From Eubacteriaceae bacterium CHKCI004 (GTDB lineage: Bacteria; Bacillota; Clostridia; Lachnospirales; Lachnospiraceae): a stretch of 64,000 nt of DNA. The stretch is from NCBI GenBank assembly GCA_900016875.1, contig FCNR01000066.1, positions 1-64,000 of the forward strand, written 5' to 3'. The position numbers were made by a program, and so were the translations under genes. Shown piece by piece: positions 54,114 through 62,181 of this stretch. The first letter of the stretch is position 1. Each line of letters starts with the position of its first letter. The notes under the pieces are model-generated. The model did not search any database. It saw nothing but the letters and a program-made list of their open reading frames with translations, and was not told where the DNA came from.

Positions 54114-54743
54114 CTAGGCTTTTACTGATGTTTTTAATGTTACTAAAGCTTTCTTCGGTCCAGGAACAGAACCCTTTACCAAAATAACATTATTCTCTGC
54201 ATCTATTTTAACTACTTCAAGATTCTGAACAGTAACTTTTACGTGTCCCATCTGACCAGGCATCTTTTTGCCTTTCATAACCTTGGACGGATCAGATGCC
54301 ATACCGTTGGAACCTGCGTGACGATGGTATTTGGAACCATGAGTCTTAGGACCGGTATGCTGTCCGTGTCTCTTGATAGCACCCTGAAAACCTTTACCTT
54401 TTGAAATAGCAGTTGCATCTACTTTGTCGCCAGCCTCGAATACGTCGACTGTGATCTCCTGACCCAGTGTATAGTTCTCTGCGTCATCCAGTTTAAACTC
54501 TCTTACAAATCTCTTTACGGATGTGCCTGCTTTTTCAAAGTGACCTTTCATTGGTTTGGTGGATAATTTTTCTCTCATATCCTGGAAACCAACCTGTACA
54601 GCGCTGTAACCGTCGTTCTCAACTGTTTTAACCTGTGTTACCACACATGGTCCAGCCTGTAACACTGTAACCGGAATTAATTCTCCATCTTCTGCGAAGA
54701 TCTGAGTCATGCCGATTTTTGTTGCTAAAATAGCCTTTTTCAT
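54114..54743 (-). CDS. rplC: 50S ribosomal protein L3
   Basis: The 209-residue protein ([40 protein letters not shown]) reaches the peptidyl transferase centre. Preceded by a tandem pair of hairpins. Confidence 0.97.
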   Translation of the reverse strand: MKKAILATKIGMTQIFAEDGELIPVTVLQAGPCVVTQVKTVENDGYSAVQVGFQDMREKLSTKPMKGHFEKAGTSVKRFVREFKLDDAENYTLGQEITVDVFEAGDKVDATAISKGKGFQGAIKRHGQHTGPKTHGSKYHRHAGSNGMASDPSKVMKGKKMPGQMGHVKVTVQNLEVVKIDAENNVILVKGSVPGPKKALVTLKTSVKA

Positions 54744-54762
54744 TCTGTCTTCCTCCTAATTT

Positions 54763-54843
54763 CTACAGCGGATTGCAGCAGCTGCCGCAATCATACTAGT
54801 CTACAGCGGATTACCCAATATCAACCCGGGGCAATCATACTAG
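54763..54843 (-). repeat. Tandem hairpin repeats between rpsJ and rplC
   Basis: Two units (54763-54799 and 54801-54843) share CTACAGCGGATT at one edge and CAATCATACTAG at the other, while the centres differ. In each, the minus strand can fold: GATTGC/GCAATC in one, GATTgCCC/GGGtAATC in the other. Shared ends with different centres that still pair point to a kept structure. Confidence 0.7.
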
Positions 54844-54857
54844 CCATAGGACATAAA

Positions 54858-55175
54858 TTATTTGTTTTTCATCTTGATGTCGATGTAGACACCTGCTGGC
54901 ATCTCAAGTCTTGATAAAGCATCAACCGTTTTCTGCGTAGGTGTGATGATATCAATCAATCTCTTGTGAGTTCTCTGCTCGAACTGTTCTCTGGAATCTT
55001 TGTATTTATGAACGGCTCTAAGAATGGTAACTACCTCTTTCTTAGTCGGCATCGGAACCGGTCCGCTCACCTTGGATCCTGTTTTCTTGACAGTTTCGAT
55101 AATGCTTTTTGCAGATGCATCGATTAATTGATGATCGTACGCTTTTAACGTGATTCTCATAATTTGACTTGCCAT
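54858..55175 (-). CDS. rpsJ: 30S ribosomal protein S10
   Basis: The 105-residue protein ([40 protein letters not shown]) is the first gene of the S10 operon; a long structured leader precedes it. S10 also serves in transcription antitermination with NusB. Confidence 0.97.
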   Translation of the reverse strand: MASQIMRITLKAYDHQLIDASAKSIIETVKKTGSKVSGPVPMPTKKEVVTILRAVHKYKDSREQFEQRTHKRLIDIITPTQKTVDALSRLEMPAGVYIDIKMKNK

Positions 55176-55401
55176 AAAAAAAGTCGCCTCCTTTTCGCAC
55201 TTTTCATTCAGTACGACAAGCGGTGACTGTACACTCCTCCGTGTGTATCATACTTGATACCACACTGCGTCTCTACGCATCTGTAGATTGTATCTATTGT
55301 ACAGTGACTTGTCGCCAGTATCTTGACTTGACATTCGCTCCACGGAAAACCTGCGCCATGCGCAGCAACCTCACGCTTCATCGCTATCATGTCACACAAC
55401 A
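55176..55401 (-). ncRNA. Structured leader RNA of the S10 operon
   Basis: About 225 bases between promoter and rpsJ. The part near the gene (55214-55314) folds as stacked outer stems CGACAAG/CTTGTCG and ACTGTACA/TGTACAGT enclosing two hairpins, a bulged stem GTGTG-TATCA-tact-TGATA-C-CACAC (55241-55265) and TGCGT-ctct-ACGCA (55266-55279), written as the plus strand. The distal part has CTGCGC-cat-GCGCAG within a GACAT/ATGTC pair. A protein reading of this stretch is unlikely. Probably binds a ribosomal protein. Confidence 0.65.
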
Positions 55402-55407
55402 TGTTTT

Positions 55408-55435
55408 ATTATACACATATTTTACAGGAAATCAA
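55408..55435 (-). promoter_or_regulatory. Promoter of the S10 operon
   Basis: TTGATT (55430-55435) and TATAAT (55408-55413), 16 bp apart, with a TGTG just before the -10 box on the minus strand. Confidence 0.75.
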
Positions 55436-55476
55436 GCACTTTTTAAAAAAAGTTCAGCTATGCGGCTGGCATGTGC

Positions 55477-55509
55477 AAAAACACCCGGAAAGCTTCTGCC
55501 CTCCGGGTG
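55477..55509 (-). terminator. Terminator after the first C39-like gene
   Basis: On the minus strand CACCCGGA-gggcagaagcttt... pairs as CACCCGGA/TCCGGGTG and runs into TTTTT. It separates the envelope island from the S10 operon. Confidence 0.85.
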
Positions 55510-55576
55510 CTGCCATGCATTCTTCTCTGCTGTGCATTCTCTCTGTTATATGCATCCTTTTATATAGAAGAAATAT

Positions 55577-56419
55577 TTAATCCTGCGGATTCACCAGAAC
55601 ATATCCTCCGGAGTTCGCCGTGCTGGAGAAATAGTGAGTCTTTACCGAGGAGGTACAAGGAATCATGTATTTTACGATTTCTTTTACCGTCGTATATTTT
55701 ATCCTCTGATTCTGTCCCGACCATTTTCTCTGGGAGGAGTCTGCCACAATGACCTTACCGGTATCAGTGAGTCCCAGAAGAACCATCGTGTGCTTGCTGC
55801 GGGACCATCTGGTAGTGGTCTTGCTGCTGAATCTTCCATTGCGCTGGGTACGGTTATTGGTTTCTATGACCACAACATTTCCGGTTTTCAGATGCTTCTT
55901 TATCTCTTTTCTGGCACTCTTATTGTTAAATGTACGAACATACTTTGTATCTATTCCGACAGATTCCAGAACACGGGAAATCCCGTACATGGAAACCGGC
56001 ATCTGTTTCATGATCGTCTTGCTGTAGTTTTTATTCCACACTGCTGTCCCGAAAACTTTTTTCTCAACGACATCTCTCACCTTCTGCGGCGTATAGTTTC
56101 TGTACTTCTTCGTGTATCCGGAGAGCACCGTGGTCAGGGAACTCACAGCGCAGCCATGGAGCGCAAGATATTTATCTTTCTTCCACGGTTTCTTATGCTG
56201 TCCGAAGATAGTGAAGTTCCTGACGCCTTTATCTCCGTTTACCGCCACTGTGATCTGACCCACATCGGAGTCTGAAGGCAGGCTGGCTTCCGGCGTCGTC
56301 ACCGCTTTGGCCTGTGCCGCCGCCGGCGCCGCCAGCGACAGCGCCAAAGCGAAGGCCAAAGACCTAATTACTTTGTTTCCTGTGTTTCTTCTTATTTTAA
56401 ATAGTCCAGTCTTATTCAA
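55577..56419 (-). CDS. Secreted C39-like cysteine peptidase domain protein
   Basis: The 280-residue protein has a signal peptide (RSLAFALALSLAAPAAAQA) and a C39-like papain-fold domain: Cys in ALHGCAVSSLTTVLSGY, His in SRSKHTMVLLGLTDTGKV, Asp in IVADSSQRKW. The ending SSTANSGGYVLVNPQD matches its upstream paralog. The target is unknown; relatives cut or bind peptides at the cell surface. Whether it is active needs testing, but the triad is present. Confidence 0.82.
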   Translation of the reverse strand: MNKTGLFKIRRNTGNKVIRSLAFALALSLAAPAAAQAKAVTTPEASLPSDSDVGQITVAVNGDKGVRNFTIFGQHKKPWKKDKYLALHGCAVSSLTTVLSGYTKKYRNYTPQKVRDVVEKKVFGTAVWNKNYSKTIMKQMPVSMYGISRVLESVGIDTKYVRTFNNKSARKEIKKHLKTGNVVVIETNNRTQRNGRFSSKTTTRWSRSKHTMVLLGLTDTGKVIVADSSQRKWSGQNQRIKYTTVKEIVKYMIPCTSSVKTHYFSSTANSGGYVLVNPQD

Positions 56420-56503
56420 TAGTCCAATCTCTCTTTTTATATCTTTTTATAATGCAGTTTTTATTTTTAGTTCCTGATATGCAGGCAAAACATTTCCTCT
56501 GTA

Positions 56504-57979
56504 TCATCCCTGCGGATTGATCAGGATATATCCGCCGCTGCTGGATTTTCCTCCCCAGTAGATGGATGTGGAGGTAGCATTGGTGCACGGGAACATATAT
56601 CCCAGCAGCTCGTAAAGTGACGCATACTTAATCCGCTGATTATCTCCGAAGATACTGGAGGAACGGTCAACAGAGTCTGCCACGATCACCTCTCCGGTAT
56701 CTGTCATGCCCAGCATGGTCATGCAGTGATAACCGGTAGTCCACTTGTTGGCGGTGCCGCCGAATCTGCTGGTATTATCTACTATGAAGATAACCGGGTT
56801 GCCCGTCTTTAAATGCGCCTCGATCTCTGCCAGCGCGCTGGCGTCGTCGAATTCTCTGACCAGCTTGTAACCCACATTGTAGTTATCCAGCACCTTCGTC
56901 ATACCATAAAGGCTGATCGGCATCGGACGGCTCTTGCTGGAATTAGTATCTTCCTTACTGTAATTTCGTACCCAGTCATCGCCAAAAAGATTTCTCTCCA
57001 CGGTCTCCACCAGATATTTCGGATCTTCGGTATATCCGGCGTACGCGCTGAGTACGGTTGCCAGAGAGGAGGCTGAACAGCCGTGCCCCTGCATGTAATG
57101 CGGGAAGATCTCGCTGATATTATCTTTTCCATTCTGCTTCCAGATATTGTAGGTTCTGCTGGACGGATAACTGTTGATCGTCACCGTCAGCTTGTCTGTC
57201 CTGGTGTTAGACGGCAGATCTGACTTTTTGGTAGTGATGTTATTTGGGTTTATTACCTTAAGCTTGTAAGAAAGGACAGCCTTTCCGGTCTTGCACTGGA
57301 TCGTCGTATCACCTTTCTTGATGGCCTGTACCGTACCGTCGGCGGCGACTGTCGCCACATCCGGGGATGAGGAAGTCCATGTGCAGGAATTACCCGTATT
57401 TAACGCCTCTACCTTATAGGATGTGCCTATAACCGCCTCGCTGACCGCATTGTTAAGACTTGCCACATAAACCTTACATTTAATCTTTCTTCCGCCGGAA
57501 GTAACGCAGACAATGGTTGTCTTTCCTGTCTTTTTGCCTTTTACCACGCCTTTGGAAGATACCTTCGCAACCTTTGTATTCTTGGAATACCATCGAACTG
57601 CTTTCGCATTGCGCAATTTCAAGGTGTATTTGTCTCCGTGAGCAAGAGTCAGTTTCTGCTTATTAAATCCGATAACGGTAACTTTACACCGGTAAACACG
57701 GTTTTTATATTTAGCCTTCACATAAGCAGAACCGCTCTTTAAAGCGTATACCTGTCCTCTCTCATCGACAGAAATCACTTTTTTATTACTGCTGGACCAT
57801 TTTACCTTTTTGTTCTTAACCTTACGAAGCTTCAGCTTCTTTGTTTTTCCGGCCACCATAGTTATGCTGGTTTCGCTTAACTGTGTCGGTTTTCTGGCAG
57901 CACAGCCACTCTGAGCAAATATCACAAAAGCAGCCGCAAAGATCAACAGTGCCAGATAATGCTTTCCAAGTTTCTTCAT
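56504..57979 (-). CDS. Secreted protein with Ig-like (BIG2) repeats and C39-like domain
   Basis: The 491-residue protein has a signal or lipoprotein-like start (ALLIFAAAFVIFAQSGCAAR, lipobox QSGC) and three BIG2-type repeats (about 35-245; SETSITMVAGKTKKLKL, VKWSSSNKKVISVDERG, WYSKNTKVAKVSSKGVV, CTWTSSSPDVATVAADG). The C39-like domain has Cys in QGHGCSASSLATVLSAY, His in TGYHCMTMLGMTDTGEV and Asp in VADSVDRSS. The repeats probably hold it in the wall. It ends SSGGYILINPQG like the neighbour. Confidence 0.85.
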   Translation of the reverse strand: MKKLGKHYLALLIFAAAFVIFAQSGCAARKPTQLSETSITMVAGKTKKLKLRKVKNKKVKWSSSNKKVISVDERGQVYALKSGSAYVKAKYKNRVYRCKVTVIGFNKQKLTLAHGDKYTLKLRNAKAVRWYSKNTKVAKVSSKGVVKGKKTGKTTIVCVTSGGRKIKCKVYVASLNNAVSEAVIGTSYKVEALNTGNSCTWTSSSPDVATVAADGTVQAIKKGDTTIQCKTGKAVLSYKLKVINPNNITTKKSDLPSNTRTDKLTVTINSYPSSRTYNIWKQNGKDNISEIFPHYMQGHGCSASSLATVLSAYAGYTEDPKYLVETVERNLFGDDWVRNYSKEDTNSSKSRPMPISLYGMTKVLDNYNVGYKLVREFDDASALAEIEAHLKTGNPVIFIVDNTSRFGGTANKWTTGYHCMTMLGMTDTGEVIVADSVDRSSSIFGDNQRIKYASLYELLGYMFPCTNATSTSIYWGGKSSSGGYILINPQG

Positions 57980-58076
57980 TATTATTCTTCCCCCTTTACT
58001 GTTGAAAACTCTCCCTCTCTGAGCGCCGGACCGCGTTCTCTCAACAAAAACGAAGTCTCCTCTGCGCCTGTACTAT

Positions 58077-58904
58077 TTATTGATCCTGTTCTATAAATTG
58101 ATTCACATAATTGTAAATCATTTTATTTACCTTATCAGAAAAATGAAGCTGATAACTGGAGCTTTCTCTCATATAACGAACATTCGTCGTCCTATACTTC
58201 AGAGCATATCTGTATGCGCTCTTTTTATGGATCAGCCCCTGCTTTTTAAAAATGTTTTTATAAGTATCCACATAAGATACATTTTCAAACGAGGATTTAG
58301 CGATCAGGCTCTTCATCTTCTTGTTAAAGCGAACCACTTTGTCGTTGGTCACCGAGTTGCCTCTGTAATACAGCGCACTGTACACCGGATTCATGGATGT
58401 AATATAAAAATGATCCTCCGGATATTTCTTAATATAATTCTTCTTGTATAATTTCCAGTATTTCTTAGCCAGTGTCTCCGGACTTGCTGTCACTTTTTTT
58501 CCATTTACCCGGGTGGAAAACGGATTAACTTCCGTCTTATAAAGGTCATTTAATCCGGAAGAAAATACAACATTCTGCCGTCCCTCTTTATCAACTACAC
58601 TTTTTATTTTGGAATCAGCCTTTAATACCAGGTCATACCCGCTGCCTCTTGCAGCATAGCAATCCCGGTAGGTAAGATACAGATATCCTCCGGAAACTCT
58701 TGCTTTATTTCTGTATGCCGTTCCGTTGGGCGCTTTCATATTCAGATCCTGATAGATCAGAACCGTCCGGGAATCACCTACCCATAAAGAAATGTCATCC
58801 TGTGTATCCACATTCTCTGCAGCCTGCGCCGTCATACCGCCGCCAAATAAAACGGCTGCTGCCATCAGCGCCGCCGCAGTCCGCGTTAACCAATTTTTAT
58901 TCAT
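58077..58904 (-). CDS. Secreted SGNH-hydrolase-like protein
   Basis: The 275-residue protein has a signal peptide (TAAALMAAAVLFGGGMTAQA) and SGNH blocks: block I LWVGDSRTVLIYQ with the serine, and block III SGLNDLYKTEVNP with the asparagine. In block V the histidine stands in SSSYQLHFSDKVNK, where the usual Asp three residues before it is not seen. It may be weakly active or bind without cutting. It lies beside two acyltransferases, so a role in adding or removing acetyl groups on a wall polymer is plausible. Confidence 0.7.
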   Translation of the reverse strand: MNKNWLTRTAAALMAAAVLFGGGMTAQAAENVDTQDDISLWVGDSRTVLIYQDLNMKAPNGTAYRNKARVSGGYLYLTYRDCYAARGSGYDLVLKADSKIKSVVDKEGRQNVVFSSGLNDLYKTEVNPFSTRVNGKKVTASPETLAKKYWKLYKKNYIKKYPEDHFYITSMNPVYSALYYRGNSVTNDKVVRFNKKMKSLIAKSSFENVSYVDTYKNIFKKQGLIHKKSAYRYALKYRTTNVRYMRESSSYQLHFSDKVNKMIYNYVNQFIEQDQ

Positions 58905-58960
58905 AATTTTCCTTTCTGTCTCATATTAACTGTCATTTTTTCCGGCTGATGCTTTCCGCA

Positions 58961-59950
58961 TCATTTTTCTCCAAAAAGGAGGAGCCGGAATATCCAAAAT
59001 CTGCGAAGAATATATCTGGCCGACATAAAAGATCCCGCCACTCCCAGAAGGAAGCACAAGATCACAACCAGTATATTCGGTATATGCAGTATGTTCCACA
59101 ATAGCAATCGCAATACCGTCTGCACGGGATCTGACAAAATATAGATATCCATACTGCTCTCACCCAGCGTTTTCAATCCCGCGGCAAGGCCTCCGGTAAA
59201 CGTGCCGAACCAGAGAGATAGAATAATGCAGAGTATGCTCCCTGTCACAGAAGTAATGAATTCTGCCGCAGAAAAGCCTCCGTACAAAGCAGCATTACAC
59301 CCAAGAAACAGTGCAGCCGCCAGAGCGACACACCATTTCTTTTCTTTCCAATGCAAAAATTCTTCATAATGTTCTCTTATACAGAGTCCTAAAATAAAGA
59401 AAAACAAATACTTTGGCGTCCGGATTCCCCAGTCAAAAGAAAAAGCAGCCGCCGAGAGTATAAAACTCAACGCGAGCATCGGAAGCAGCACTCTCCTCTT
59501 CACAAAGAACAATGCCGTTACCGATACCCAAAAGAGAGTGTACAAAAACCACATGGTAGTATTGGGATTAATCCCGATCACCAGCTTCCAGGCCGCGGAA
59601 AAATCATAGGGATTTCTGGCAAAGCGAGATAAAAAATATTTTAAAGGCATATAGAGAATACCCATGACAAAATACGGAAGCAGGAGTCTCAACATTCTGC
59701 TCTTGATATAACGGATATATTCCTCCGCCTTTGTGTACTGCAGAATCTTTACTGAAACAAAACCAGACAGAACAAAAAACAATGGCATATGAAAACTGTA
59801 AATCACCTCAATGAGCACATCCACCGCCGTATTGGTCACCCCGGTCTGTTTCAGAGCATGTCCCAGTACGACAAGGAGAATTCCGATTCCTCTTGCAATG
59901 GTGATCTCATCAAAATATTTTCTGTTTTGCTGTGTCATATTTTCCATCAT
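58961..59950 (-). CDS. Acyltransferase family 3 membrane protein, second of a pair
   Basis: The 329-residue protein has about ten membrane segments and the family start EITIARGIGILLVVLGHALKQ, with the key histidine in GH, followed by SFHMPLFFVLSGFV. These proteins move acetyl or similar groups across the membrane onto surface polymers. It overlaps the previous gene by 4 bases (ATGA). Confidence 0.87.
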   Translation of the reverse strand: MMENMTQQNRKYFDEITIARGIGILLVVLGHALKQTGVTNTAVDVLIEVIYSFHMPLFFVLSGFVSVKILQYTKAEEYIRYIKSRMLRLLLPYFVMGILYMPLKYFLSRFARNPYDFSAAWKLVIGINPNTTMWFLYTLFWVSVTALFFVKRRVLLPMLALSFILSAAAFSFDWGIRTPKYLFFFILGLCIREHYEEFLHWKEKKWCVALAAALFLGCNAALYGGFSAAEFITSVTGSILCIILSLWFGTFTGGLAAGLKTLGESSMDIYILSDPVQTVLRLLLWNILHIPNILVVILCFLLGVAGSFMSARYILRRFWIFRLLLFGEK

Positions 59951-61071
59951 ACTTTCCCTTTATTATTGCCCTCTATTGTTACGGCCTGAATCACATTTTC
60001 TATTTTTGATACAAAACTGTTGTAGCGCAGCACCTTTTTCAGCCACTCGATCGCCACTGAAAGAACGAAATTATCCAAAAGCAGCACAAGAACGATCAGC
60101 CACCAGAAACGGAAGGAATAAGAAAAATCTTCAAACCATCTGGCGCGGATAAAGTTATGCAGTAAAAATATATTCATCGAATATCTTCCAAGCACAGCCA
60201 GAATCTCCCGCAGGTAAGGAATACCTGTCAGAAACAGCCAGGTAAACACAATCACCGCCAGCGGCGTCACACTGTCCGTGATATTTTCATGAGCCTGTCC
60301 AAAATCAGAATTCTTGAGCCACACAGTTCCCAGAATAAGCACTGCCAGCAGCGCAAATTCCACTGTCCTGGTAGCCGCTGTCCCTGTATGAGGAATCCTC
60401 CACCGTGCAATCCTTGGAAAAAGATTTTCCTGCGCGAACCAGATCCCCAGCACCATGACCGGAAGGTAACGCACAAGATTGGACATCTCCAGCGACAATG
60501 CCATCGGAAGGAAAACACTTAAAGAAAGGGTAAGAAACGCGCCGCACCGCCGGTATATATAATACAGCAGCGGGAGAAGCATAATTTCCACAAAAGCCAG
60601 ACTCAGATACCACCAGGTTCCAATCAGTGTAGGAGTCCCGAACAAATCAGCCAGACCAAGAAAATCCAGAACCACATGGATGATCCGCGTCAGTCCCTGT
60701 CCATATACTTCAAAGCTGTCCGGCGCCCACAGGGCACAGCCCAGCACCGCCAGAATGAAAACCGGCCAGAAACCAGCAAGAATCTTCCATATTCTCCTGG
60801 CGGACATCCCCGATAGATTACTTCTGTCAAACTGTCCATTGTCATAAAGCCGCTTCAAAGCCAGCGTGATTCCATAAGCGGAAAGAAACACAAAAATTCC
60901 CACACACACTTTGGACCAAAGCGCCAGAGAAACCACAGTCCCCTTTGAAAAAGGCGCAAAAGAAACGCCATGCGCTTTGAAACTTACACCTGTCACATAA
61001 CAATGATGGAAGAGCATCGCAATAATTGCAACGCCCTTCACAACATTTGTATCTTTTTTAGAAAACTGCAT
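59947..61071 (-). CDS. Acyltransferase family 3 membrane protein, first of a pair
   Basis: The 374-residue protein has about ten membrane segments; the N-terminal motif VKGVAIIAMLFHHCYVTGV has the histidine pair and is followed by GIFVFLSAYGITLAL. It is related to its neighbour only at family level. Translation coupling to the second acyltransferase suggests they act on the same polymer or as partners. Confidence 0.87.
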   Translation of the reverse strand: MQFSKKDTNVVKGVAIIAMLFHHCYVTGVSFKAHGVSFAPFSKGTVVSLALWSKVCVGIFVFLSAYGITLALKRLYDNGQFDRSNLSGMSARRIWKILAGFWPVFILAVLGCALWAPDSFEVYGQGLTRIIHVVLDFLGLADLFGTPTLIGTWWYLSLAFVEIMLLPLLYYIYRRCGAFLTLSLSVFLPMALSLEMSNLVRYLPVMVLGIWFAQENLFPRIARWRIPHTGTAATRTVEFALLAVLILGTVWLKNSDFGQAHENITDSVTPLAVIVFTWLFLTGIPYLREILAVLGRYSMNIFLLHNFIRARWFEDFSYSFRFWWLIVLVLLLDNFVLSVAIEWLKKVLRYNSFVSKIENVIQAVTIEGNNKGKV

Positions 61072-61103
61072 GTTTATAATCTCCTCTTCCCCAAAAGAAC
61101 GGA

Positions 61104-62084
61104 TTATTCATCAACAGAAAAAGGATTTGTCGGGAACAGAGCCGGATCTGTCGGGTCTGTCTTTCTTGAGCTTTTCAGTTTCCCTGTGGAATCTTTTAAT
61201 TTAACAACTCCGAAAGGCCCTTTATTATTATTCTTTACAATATTAACCCACACACGCTCTTTTGTATTTGTCTTTGTAGCGACGTCATAAACAATCTTGG
61301 CATTTACTGCCTGCAGGCGGACACAATAGGAAGTATTGCTGCTGCCCAGTGTATTATAGTAGTCTGCGATCAAAGACTTGTTGTTTCCATATTGTCTGTA
61401 AACACTGCTGTGAATCAGTGTCGGGGTACCCGCGATTCGGACAGCCCACTGATATTTACGGGTTGTATTGTTCGGAACATGTACCCATCTCTTGGCTGAA
61501 GTTTTCATGAGGAAAAAGTGTCCCCTCGGCGTTCCGTTCGACTTGGCTGAAGTGGAACAGATAACCGTCTTAGCCGGGATGATATATTTTTTGGACTTCT
61601 TATCATACAGATAAAATGTCAGATTATGCGTCTTTGTGTTGATTTCGATGGTCATTTTACTCTTGATACATTTGTTGTATCCCCAGTCTTTAAATAAGTT
61701 TGTGGAAAGAGAACCATCTTCATTGAAATAATATTTGTATTTTTTCTTATCTCCTGTATAGCTTTTTAATTTCTTAAAGCCTTTTTTTCTGGCCTTGCCG
61801 TTTTTTAAATAATATCTCTTGCCGTCGACTTTTTCCCAGCCGTTGGCGTCGCTCTGGAATACGCCGTCAACATAGTATTTTCTGTCCTTAACTCCGGTGA
61901 ATGGCTCTCCATTTTCATACAGGATTCCATTATATTCTCCGCTGCCGGTGAAAGCCGTCTCCTCGGCCTGCACCCTGGTCATCTTCTGTACATTTCCCGG
62001 CACAGCGGTAAAGCTGAAAGCATACAATGCCGCTCCCGCCATGACACCTGCCAGTACTGTTTTTTTCATGTTCATTGTTTTCAT
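61104..62084 (-). CDS. L,D-transpeptidase (YkuD) with N-terminal wall-binding-like repeats
   Basis: The 326-residue protein has a signal peptide (MKKTVLAGVMAGAALYAFSF). Aromatic, glycine-rich repeats resembling choline/cell-wall-binding units follow (NGILYENGEPFTGVKDRKYY, GWEKVDGKRYYLKNGKARKK). The YkuD domain has the histidine in TLIHSSVYRQYG and the catalytic pattern NTSYCVRLQ. YkuD enzymes link peptidoglycan stems at meso-DAP or attach proteins. The start used follows GAGGAGG. Confidence 0.88.
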   Translation of the reverse strand: MKTMNMKKTVLAGVMAGAALYAFSFTAVPGNVQKMTRVQAEETAFTGSGEYNGILYENGEPFTGVKDRKYYVDGVFQSDANGWEKVDGKRYYLKNGKARKKGFKKLKSYTGDKKKYKYYFNEDGSLSTNLFKDWGYNKCIKSKMTIEINTKTHNLTFYLYDKKSKKYIIPAKTVICSTSAKSNGTPRGHFFLMKTSAKRWVHVPNNTTRKYQWAVRIAGTPTLIHSSVYRQYGNNKSLIADYYNTLGSSNTSYCVRLQAVNAKIVYDVATKTNTKERVWVNIVKNNNKGPFGVVKLKDSTGKLKSSRKTDPTDPALFPTNPFSVDE

Positions 62085-62181
62085 AAAATCCTCCTCTAAT
62101 TTTTTTAATATACCTACTCTATCCTCCTGACCAGAAAAAGTCAAGCAAACCTCTTTCTTAATTCTTTCGCTTTTTCAACGA

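Noticed and set aside
55208-55402. A 64-codon ORF upstream of rpsJ
   Set aside because: It coincides with the structured S10 leader, lacks a good ribosome site, and its codons are explained by the paired stems.
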